Source: a bacterium (lineage in GTDB: Bacteria > Elusimicrobiota > Elusimicrobia > UBA1565 > UBA9628). Taken from it: a stretch of 7,942 bases of DNA. Made by a program: the position numbers and the translations under genes. The notes below the pieces were generated by a model, which saw only the letters and a program-made list of their open reading frames with translations, was not told the DNA's origin and ran no database searches. Location of the stretch: contig JAJYFI010000061.1 in assembly GCA_021790955.1 (NCBI GenBank), positions 1 to 7,942 on the forward strand, written 5' to 3'. Positions 1-5,543 of the stretch are shown one piece after another; position 1 is the first letter of the stretch; each line of letters begins with the position of its first letter.

Positions 1-244
1 AGTCCAGGTATTTGCGGCCCTTAAGATCCGTAAAGCCGTTCGCGCTGTCCGACCACTCGATCGAGGCGTACTCGGTCGAGACCGACTTTCGGTATTCCAG
101 GATGCCGGGGTTGACGTAGTTCGTGTAATGCGCCGTCGTGATGTCGCTGAGGTACTTCTTGTCGTCCTCGGCGAGCTCGCTCTTGGCGATGAGGTCGAGC
201 GTGCGCTGCGTCTCCTTGAGAATGTCTTGAGCGGTGGCCTTCAT
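1..244 (-). CDS. patA: Putrescine aminotransferase (class III, PatA/YgjG type), N-terminal 81 residues, cut by window edge
   Basis: Only the N-terminus is inside the window; the gene continues beyond base 1. PatA transfers the amino group of putrescine (also cadaverine) to 2-oxoglutarate, giving 4-aminobutanal, with PLP as cofactor, in the cytosol. The identification rests on residues 43-64, with the segment YVNPGILEYRKSV followed by an IEW motif. This matches the E. coli PatA stretch HVNPGFLEYRKSV...VEW that precedes the catalytic fold. It is followed by the usual class III 'D-x-x-G-[RK]-x-[YF]-[LI]-D' strand (GRKYLD, residues 76-81). The PLP lysine and substrate residues lie outside the window, so activity cannot be checked. 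The ATG at 244 is chosen because AAGGAGA sits 6 nt upstream and the preceding gene ends only 35 nt away. It is the third gene of the gabT operon. Family assignment is firm; substrate is inferred from the PatA-specific N-terminus. Confidence 0.8.
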   Translation of the reverse strand, partial: MKATAQDILKETQRTLDLIAKSELAEDDKKYLSDITTAHYTNYVNPGILEYRKSVSTEYASIEWSDSANGFTDLKGRKYLD

Positions 245-250
245 CGTGAG

Positions 251-257
251 TCTCCTT
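251..257 (-). promoter_or_regulatory. Strong Shine-Dalgarno site of patA-like gene
   Basis: On the minus strand this reads AAGGAGA, ending 6 nt before the ATG at 244. It fixes the start of the patA-like gene. It also shows that this gene has independent ribosome loading, unlike the coupled gene before it. Confidence 0.75.
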
Positions 258-279
258 GTTTAGGTTTAGAGCTCCCTTC

Positions 280-1476
280 TCACGCCGCGTGCTCGAAAGG
301 CTGCTCGATCCTTTCAACGAACGTAAAAGACTTCCTCGCCCTCAACGCGCCGAAAAACGCGTCGGACTGAAGGGTGCTTTCGGGAGCCCCCACCCCGGAA
401 AGGACGGCGGTTTCGCCCTTGACGAGCATGGTCGCCGCGATCGCCCCCGTGAACCCGACCCCGATCGCGCCCGCGGAGAGGGATCGCAAGGGCCGCATTT
501 CGCAGTCGAGCGCCAGGACCCGTCGCGCGGAGCCGCTGCGCCCGGAGATGCGGACGCGGAGTATTTCAAAATCCCTGGCCTTCGGGGCCTGGGGGCCGGC
601 GCCCGCTCGCGCGGCCTTGAGGGCGAGCGCCGTCACGAAGCCCAAGGGCGAAACCGAGAAGCCGTTGAGCCGGACCGGCTCCTTGCGGGAAAGCCCCATG
701 GCGGAGAGCACGGCGAGCTGGTTCTTGACGCTCTCCGGGTAGGCGATCTTGAAAAAGAGATTCTTGACGCCCTTGTTCCTGAGATAGCCGGGAAGGGTCG
801 CGACCTCCGAGTGGATCACCGCGCCCAGCCGCACGCGGCCGATCGGGGTCTTGAAATCGAGAATCTCGGGGTCGCTGTGAGCCGCCAGCTCCCGCACGCG
901 GCCGTTCTTAAAGACAGGGGCCGGAGCCTCGAATTCCTCCAGCATGGTCCGGATCGAGAAGGGAGGAAGAAAATTGTCGTTGGTGAACGAGGGGTCATGG
1001 CAGGCGTCGTAGATGCCGACCGTGTCGATCGCGTCAAAGCTCCCGGCCAGCCGCGCCGCCATCATGTTGGTGATGCCGGGGGTCGAGCCGGCCCCCAGGC
1101 AGGCGACAAGGCCCGCGCGCGCGAATTCCGGCTGGCGCTTGAGCTGCTTTAAGGTCGTATGATAAAGCCCCCCCAAATCCACATAATGCGCCTTGAGGGC
1201 AAGGCTCAGATCCATGGCCCTGAGGTTGTGCTCGTACCAGGCGCAATGGAGGACGGCGTCCGCGCCCTTGAGCTTCCTGGCGGCCGCGGCCGTCGCGGTC
1301 AGGTCGCAGGCGACCGGGACGATCTTGCGGCGGTTGGGAAGCCTTGGAAGTATCGACTTGACGCGGCCCGGATCAAGATCGGCCGCCCAGATGCGGGTGA
1401 CATCCGGGTTGCTCGCCAAGTCGTGGAGCGCGGCCTCGGCCATAAGTCCGGATGCGCCGAGAACCGCGATTTTCAT
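280..1476 (-). CDS. Saccharopine dehydrogenase / lysine 6-dehydrogenase-like NAD(P)-dependent oxidoreductase
   Basis: 398 residues. The N-terminus is a Rossmann fold (VLGASGLMAEAALHDL, residues 5-20) with an acidic AADLD at 31-35, which in this fold usually favours NAD over NADP. Family landmarks follow: YVDLGGLYH (98-106), a loop GSTPGITN (130-137) equivalent to the APG-[LM]-[SI]-N loop of saccharopine dehydrogenases, and a C-terminal return to the Rossmann domain ending in PES....FF..LRAR (365-381). The order and length (about 385-400 aa) match Geobacillus-type L-lysine 6-dehydrogenase and short bacterial saccharopine dehydrogenase-like proteins. Those enzymes make allysine (aminoadipate semialdehyde) from lysine or saccharopine. 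The ATG overlaps the gabT stop as ATGA and has no clear ribosome binding site of its own, so translation is probably coupled. Which substrate is used (lysine, saccharopine or a carboxyalkyl polyamine) is not decided by sequence; the aminotransferase neighbours favour lysine or polyamine catabolism. Confidence 0.8.
   Translation of the reverse strand: MKIAVLGASGLMAEAALHDLASNPDVTRIWAADLDPGRVKSILPRLPNRRKIVPVACDLTATAAAARKLKGADAVLHCAWYEHNLRAMDLSLALKAHYVDLGGLYHTTLKQLKRQPEFARAGLVACLGAGSTPGITNMMAARLAGSFDAIDTVGIYDACHDPSFTNDNFLPPFSIRTMLEEFEAPAPVFKNGRVRELAAHSDPEILDFKTPIGRVRLGAVIHSEVATLPGYLRNKGVKNLFFKIAYPESVKNQLAVLSAMGLSRKEPVRLNGFSVSPLGFVTALALKAARAGAGPQAPKARDFEILRVRISGRSGSARRVLALDCEMRPLRSLSAGAIGVGFTGAIAATMLVKGETAVLSGVGAPESTLQSDAFFGALRARKSFTFVERIEQPFEHAA
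1473..1476 (-). other. ATGA stop/start overlap coupling gabT to the dehydrogenase gene
   Basis: The TGA stop of the gabT-like gene (1475-1473) and the ATG of the dehydrogenase gene (1476-1474) share bases, read ATGA on the minus strand. No Shine-Dalgarno sequence precedes this ATG, so re-initiation by the terminating ribosome is the likely mode of translation. Confidence 0.85.
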
Positions 1477-2804
1477 GGGCGCGTCGAGCTCAGGACGTCT
1501 TCCATGATGCCGAGCCCCTTTTCCAGCTCGCTCTTGCCGATGGTCAGCGGCATCAGGGTTCTTAAAACGTTGTCGTAAGCGCCGGCCTTCAGGACGATGA
1601 GGCCCTTTTCCTCGCAGCTCTTAACGATGGCCTTGACGGTCGCGACGGGAAGCGGCTTTCTTGTCTTCTTGTCGGCCACGAGCTCGACCGCCCGCATGGC
1701 GCCCAGGCCTCGGGAGTCCCCAACGATCGCGATTTCTCGCGCCCAGCGGTCGAATCGGGACTTGACGGCCTCGCCCACCTTCTCGGCCGCCTGCAGGATA
1801 TTCTCTTCCTTGAAAATATCGAAGACGGCAAGGGCCGCGGCGCAGGAGACGGGGTTGCCGCCGTAAGTGCCGCCGACCGAGCCCGCCGGAGCGGCGTCCA
1901 TGATCTCCGCGCGGCCGACGACCGCCGAGAGGGGCATGCCGGCGCCGAGGGATTTGGCCGTGACCAGAAGATCGGGGGCGACGCCTTCGTGCTCGATCGC
2001 GAACATCTTGGCCGTCCGGCCGAAGCCCGTCTGGACCTCGTCGGCGATGAAAAGGATGCCGTGGCTCTCGCAGACCTTCTTGAGCGCGCCCAGGAAGCCT
2101 TTGGGCGGAACCACGAAGCCTCCCTCGCCCTGGACCGGCTCGACAATGATCGCCGCGACGTCCTCGGGCGCGACTTCGTTGATGAAAAGCCGATCCAATT
2201 CCTCCAGCGCGTAGTCGGCGACGTCCTCCGGACGAACGCCGCGCGGCGGCCGGTACGGGTTGGGAAAGCGGGCGTGACAGATGTCCGACGCGTAGGGGCC
2301 GAAATGCTGCTTGAGAGGCTTGTATTTGCTGTTGAGGGTCAGGCAGAGGAGCGTGCGGCCGTGGAAGGCGTTGTCAAAGCTGACGACGGCGCGGCGTTTC
2401 GTGTAGGCACGAGCGAACTTGACGGCGTTCTCGATCGCCTCCGAGCCGCTGTTGAAGAGGAGGGCCTTCTTCTCGAAACCGCCGGGGACGGCCCCGGCGA
2501 GCTTGCGGCAGAGCTTGATGTGGGGCTCGTAGGCCGCGACGTGGAAGCTCGTATGGAGGAGCCTCTCGGCCTGCTCCTTGATCGCGGAGACGACCTTGGG
2601 GTGGCAGTGCCCGACGTTAATCGCCCCGATCCCTCCCGCGAAATCGATATATTCCTTGCCGTCGACGTCCCAAACAGTCGCGTTTTTAGCCTTGGCGATG
2701 ATAACCGAGCTGTAGGCCGCGCTTCCGGCCGAGACGACAGCCTGGCGCTCGGCCCAAAGGGCCTTGGCTTTGGACGTATTCGACTCGAGGACTTTGGCGG
2801 GCAT
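1473..2804 (-). CDS. gabT: 4-aminobutyrate aminotransferase (GabT-type class III aminotransferase)
   Basis: 443 residues, close to the usual 425-450. A PLP enzyme moving the amino group of 4-aminobutyrate to 2-oxoglutarate, yielding succinic semialdehyde and glutamate in the cytosol. Visible landmarks: NSGSEA (118-123, phosphate loop), AFHGR with Arg150, VEPVQGEGG with Glu227, IADEVQTG with Asp255 (holds the PLP ring nitrogen), Lys284 in AKSLGAG (Schiff base), Thr313 in GGTYGGNP, and Arg415 in NVLRTLMPLT. The spacing from Asp to Lys (29) and Lys to Thr (29) equals that of E. coli GabT. Residues Ile59, Glu227 and Val257 match the three GABA-site residues Ile50, Glu211 and Val241 of the E. coli enzyme, which supports GABA or a similar omega-amino acid (5-aminovalerate) as substrate. 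An in-frame stop lies just upstream, so the ATG at 2804 is the first possible start. First gene of its operon, driven by a promoter abutting the ATG. Confidence 0.88.
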   Translation of the reverse strand: MPAKVLESNTSKAKALWAERQAVVSAGSAAYSSVIIAKAKNATVWDVDGKEYIDFAGGIGAINVGHCHPKVVSAIKEQAERLLHTSFHVAAYEPHIKLCRKLAGAVPGGFEKKALLFNSGSEAIENAVKFARAYTKRRAVVSFDNAFHGRTLLCLTLNSKYKPLKQHFGPYASDICHARFPNPYRPPRGVRPEDVADYALEELDRLFINEVAPEDVAAIIVEPVQGEGGFVVPPKGFLGALKKVCESHGILFIADEVQTGFGRTAKMFAIEHEGVAPDLLVTAKSLGAGMPLSAVVGRAEIMDAAPAGSVGGTYGGNPVSCAAALAVFDIFKEENILQAAEKVGEAVKSRFDRWAREIAIVGDSRGLGAMRAVELVADKKTRKPLPVATVKAIVKSCEEKGLIVLKAGAYDNVLRTLMPLTIGKSELEKGLGIMEDVLSSTRP

Positions 2805-2998
2805 TGAATCGGCAGTATATCAAAAAATCTCCTCGGTGTCATACTTTGACTTTTTGGCTTATTTCGGGACCGTGATGGGTCGCCTGGCCGGTCATTCCCA
2901 CGCTGTTCTTGAAAAGAATGCCTGTAAATAAAGTATTTTCTTAGGGTATCGCCATGCCTTGAGCGTTGCGCATCCACCAGCCGGGCTCTGGCACCATA
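2805..2998. other. Divergent intergenic region between the gabT operon and the membrane-protein gene
   Basis: The only intergenic stretch longer than 40 bp. It carries the gabT promoter at its left end. For the rightward gene a TTGAAA (2909-2914) could be a -35 box, but the best -10 candidates (AGTATT at 2932, TATTTT at 2934) match poorly or are badly spaced, so I do not call a rightward promoter. Bases 2881-2940 are 45% GC by count, well below the flanking enzymes. No small gene, hairpin terminator or RNA gene is convincing here. Confidence 0.5.
2814..2842 (-). promoter_or_regulatory. Sigma70-type promoter of the gabT operon, predicted leaderless
   Basis: On the minus strand ATGACA (2842-2837, 5 of 6 to TTGACA) and TATACT (2819-2814, 5 of 6 to TATAAT) are separated by exactly 17 bp. 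The -10 box ends 9 nt before the gabT ATG, so a start site 7-9 nt downstream would leave a leader of zero to three bases. A GAGGAGA motif (2834-2828) lies inside the spacer, 23 nt before the ATG, too far to serve as ribosome binding site. A GTCA-N5-TGAC dyad (2838-2850) overlaps the -35 box and could be an operator, but with 4-bp arms it is weak evidence. The promoter is a sequence match only. Confidence 0.55.
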
Positions 2999-4432
2999 AT
3001 GACCATCTTCTTCGGCATCGCGCTTCTGACTTACATTATTTACTTGCCCTTGATCCAAAGCTTTTTCTTAACCAGCGGCGATTTAAGCACCCTTGTCGAA
3101 TCCCTTCGCCTTCATCAAGCGGCGGCATTTCACGGTTGGCAGGACCTAAGCCCCCGATGCACTCCATGGGTTTACCGGCTTCTCTTTTACATGGGGCATT
3201 CGGCGTTCGGCGTCAACGGCCATGAATACGCGTTCTTTTGCGTCACCCTCCATCTCGCCAACGGCGGCCTCGTCTATGCGCTCGGCAGGCGTTTTTCCGA
3301 TGACCGCCGCGCCGCGATTCTCGGCGCGGCCTTTTTTGCCCTGCAGCCGGCCCAGGCCTTGATTACGAATCTGCTTTATATGACCCTCCAGCACGCGACG
3401 GGCGCGTTCTTCCTGATGCTCTGCCTGCTGTCGCTCCTTCGCTTCTGGGAAAGCGGTCGATGGTCCTATGGAGCTGTCGGATTTTTGTCCTTCTTGCTGG
3501 GCATCTTGAACCAGGAAATGGTTTTGGCCGTCCTGGTTCTGACGCCGCTCTGGATTTCTCAGCGCCTGCCTCGGGATCCGGAGGCGAGGGGACGCGTACT
3601 GACGGTCGCGACTGCGATCGCAATCGTCAGCGCGGCGTATACGGCCATGACCGTGGCGATTTACTTTAAAGGATCGATCCGGGAATATTCGCCCGAAGGA
3701 TATGGGTGGGGGCTTCACATGATCTCCAATCTGGCTCGCTATGGAGCGGCCATGATCGGAGCTGGTGGCGACCACGACGTGATGCCCCTCTTGGATAGAC
3801 TCGGATTCTCTTTCTCCCCCGGTCAAATTAAGATAGCCAGCGATAATGCGATGCCTCCTTGGTGGATATTGTGCATCCTTGTGTTAGCGCTGATGTCGGC
3901 GGGGACGAGGACGATGCCGCGCGCATCAATCCGGCTTGGGTTGGCCTCGATCCTGGCACCCCTCGCCGTCGTCCTTCCTTTTGCCGGCGTTCTTGACATG
4001 CGCTACGCCTGCCTGGCGTCCATTTTTCTCTGCATTCTGCTCGGTGCCGCCGCAGCGCCCCTCTGGCGACGCCCTTGGGGCAGGGCCCTCTGCGCGGCGC
4101 TCATGACGTGCTGGGCCTATCAGACCTACGATATCTGCCGCTGGCACCGGCAACACCGTGCCATGGCCGGACAAGCCTGTTCAGTGATCGAGGAACAACT
4201 TTGCGCATCACGGCGTCCGTATCTGACGGATTCCGTCCGGCAAGCCTATTCGTTGTTGGCCGCGCGAGGGTTCGACAAGCGGCAGTTGGCATTGCTTCTC
4301 GGAGACCGATGCGGCGAGAGGCTCAGGAAAGCCTTCGGAACCGGCGCGAGGGTCGGCGGGAACGGCCCCAGCGCAGATCCTGGAAGGTCTTCGGCTTGGG
4401 CGGGGTCAACAGCGGAGGGACGGTATAATTGA
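2999..4432 (+). CDS. Polytopic membrane protein resembling GT-C glycosyltransferases (TMTC/PMT-like)
   Basis: 477 residues from the ATG at 2999. An in-frame TTG at 2966 would add 11 residues; neither has a clear ribosome binding site, and ATG is preferred because it starts directly at the first hydrophobic segment. I see roughly 10-11 membrane segments, for example near residues 3-22, 77-96, 104-127, 130-148, 155-186, 200-222, 286-302, 311-331, 336-357 and 360-378. Asp28 (SGDL) follows the first segment, where GT-C enzymes carry their catalytic acidic residue. The segments YRLLFYMGHSAFGVNGHEY, LHLANGGLVYALGRRF...FFALQPAQ and LDMRYACLASIFLCILLG resemble bacterial TMTC-like proteins. Such proteins use lipid-linked sugars on the outer face of the inner membrane; sugar and acceptor are unknown here. 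Its lower GC suggests a different history from its neighbours. The last 36 residues are antisense to the helicase 3' end. Confidence 0.65.
   Translation: MTIFFGIALLTYIIYLPLIQSFFLTSGDLSTLVESLRLHQAAAFHGWQDLSPRCTPWVYRLLFYMGHSAFGVNGHEYAFFCVTLHLANGGLVYALGRRFSDDRRAAILGAAFFALQPAQALITNLLYMTLQHATGAFFLMLCLLSLLRFWESGRWSYGAVGFLSFLLGILNQEMVLAVLVLTPLWISQRLPRDPEARGRVLTVATAIAIVSAAYTAMTVAIYFKGSIREYSPEGYGWGLHMISNLARYGAAMIGAGGDHDVMPLLDRLGFSFSPGQIKIASDNAMPPWWILCILVLALMSAGTRTMPRASIRLGLASILAPLAVVLPFAGVLDMRYACLASIFLCILLGAAAAPLWRRPWGRALCAALMTCWAYQTYDICRWHRQHRAMAGQACSVIEEQLCASRRPYLTDSVRQAYSLLAARGFDKRQLALLLGDRCGERLRKAFGTGARVGGNGPSADPGRSSAWAGSTAEGRYN
4323..4432. other. 110-bp convergent overlap of the membrane-protein and helicase 3' ends
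   Basis: The rightward membrane-protein gene stops with TGA at 4430-4432, while the leftward helicase gene stops with TGA at 4325-4323, so both 3' ends are coding on opposite strands for 110 bp. The encoded tails are low in complexity on both sides: Gly/Ser/Ala-rich in the membrane protein, and Arg-rich in the helicase. No hairpin followed by a T-run is visible for either strand, so where each transcript ends is unclear. Confidence 0.8.
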
Positions 4433-5543
4433 AATTCGGCAGCATCGCGCGGGGAAACGTCGTCCCCACAAAGCGCTCGATCGCGGACAAAAAGGGCTGC
4501 TCGTCCGGCGCCATCAAGCTGATCGCGTCTCCCGCCCCATAGGCCCGGGCCGTGCGCCCGACGCGATGGACATAGTCCTCAGGGTGGCGCGGCAGGTCGT
4601 AGTTGACGACATGGCTCACCTCGCGCACGTCGATGCCGCGCGCGGCGATGTCGGTCGCGACCAGGATCTGGACGCGGCCGCGCCTGAAATCCTCCATGGC
4701 GGAGGTGCGCTGGCCCTGGGTGCGGTTGGCGTGAAGGACTCCGATCGAGAACCCTCGTTCCTTGAGCCTTCGGGCGAGCCGGTCGGCCCCGTGCTTGGTG
4801 CGGCAAAACACGACCCCCGAGCGGATCTGGGTCGCCTCGAGAAGGGCGACGAGAAGGTCGGATTTCTGGCGCGGGTCGACCGGATAGACGACTTGGCTGA
4901 TCCCCTCGGCGACCGTGCTCGGCTTCGATATCTCGACGCGGACGGGGTTTTTGAGAGTGAACGAGGCCACCCGCTCGATTTCCGGCCCCAGGGTCGCCGA
5001 GAAAAGCATGGTCTGGCGCTCCCGGGAAAGCTTCCCCAGGATCTCCCGGATCGCGGGCAGAAATCCCATGTCGAGCATCCGGTCCGCCTCGTCGAGCACC
5101 AACTGCTCGATCCCGCCGAGCCGCACGGCTCCTTCGCGCAGGTGGTCCAAAAGCCGTCCCGGAGTCGCGACGAGGATGGGCGCCCCTTGGGCGAGGGCCT
5201 GCCTCTGGCCGTGGTAGCCCACGCCTCCGATGATCACGGCGGCGCTGAAGGAAGTGAAGCGGCCGCAGTCGCGGAAGGTGGTCTCGACTTGGGCCGCAAG
5301 CTCTCGCGTCGGGACGATGACGAGGGCCCGCGTCCCCCGGCCCGAATGCGTCAGGAGGCGATGGAGGATGGGAAGCGCGAAGGCGGCGGTCTTTCCGCTT
5401 CCGGTCTGCGCGCAACCCAGGACGTCCGATCCCGAAAGAGCCGCCGGAATGGCTCGCTCCTGGATGGGCGTCGGAGCGTCGAACCCCATCGCCCGCACCG
5501 CGCGAATCAGTTCCGGATGAAGTCCCAGCTTGGAAAAAGGCAT
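4323..5543 (-). CDS. rhlE: DEAD-box ATP-dependent RNA helicase, RhlE type
   Basis: 406 residues, compact like RhlE, with all core motifs in order. Q motif: Phe3 and PTPIQ (24-28). Motif I: AQTGSGKT (45-52). Ia: PTRELAAQ (78-85). Ib: TPGR (127-130). II: DEAD (151-154) within VLDEADRMLDMGF. III: SAT (182-184). IV: VVFCRTK (244-250). V: ATDIAARGID (296-305). VI: HRVGRTAR (326-333). It unwinds short RNA duplexes using ATP, acting in the cytosol in RNA decay or ribosome assembly. The C-terminal tail is short and basic (RWGRSRRPSRRFRRLS), suited to RNA contact, and shorter than in E. coli RhlE. The ATG at 5543 overlaps the stop of the preceding ankyrin fusion gene as TAATG and is preceded by a strong GGGGAGGA. 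It is therefore the last visible gene of that operon. Activity is confident; the RhlE subtype is by resemblance of the first 60 residues. Confidence 0.92.
   Translation of the reverse strand: MPFSKLGLHPELIRAVRAMGFDAPTPIQERAIPAALSGSDVLGCAQTGSGKTAAFALPILHRLLTHSGRGTRALVIVPTRELAAQVETTFRDCGRFTSFSAAVIIGGVGYHGQRQALAQGAPILVATPGRLLDHLREGAVRLGGIEQLVLDEADRMLDMGFLPAIREILGKLSRERQTMLFSATLGPEIERVASFTLKNPVRVEISKPSTVAEGISQVVYPVDPRQKSDLLVALLEATQIRSGVVFCRTKHGADRLARRLKERGFSIGVLHANRTQGQRTSAMEDFRRGRVQILVATDIAARGIDVREVSHVVNYDLPRHPEDYVHRVGRTARAYGAGDAISLMAPDEQPFLSAIERFVGTTFPRAMLPNFNYTVPPLLTPPKPKTFQDLRWGRSRRPSRRFRRLS

Noticed and set aside
21..317. Minus-strand frame across the patA start and the preceding spacer
   Set aside because: The alternative frame encodes the PatA-specific N-terminus with a good ribosome binding site; this one is His/Arg-rich with no motif.
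256..1152. Plus-strand open frame opposite the dehydrogenase gene
   Set aside because: Arg/Gly/Asp-rich antisense of a confident family member, with no domain and no ribosome binding site.
1989..2807. Plus-strand open frame opposite gabT
   Set aside because: Antisense shadow of GabT catalytic core; composition is typical of GC-rich complementary frames.
2909..2939. Possible rightward promoter (TTGAAA with AGTATT or TATTTT)
   Set aside because: Neither -10 candidate combines a good match with proper spacing; not better than chance in AT-richer DNA.
2339..3058. Minus-strand frame running through the gabT start into the intergenic region, with GAGGAGA in front of a TTG
   Set aside because: Within gabT it is out of frame with the conserved enzyme and yields Ser/Arg-rich sequence; upstream part shows no family.
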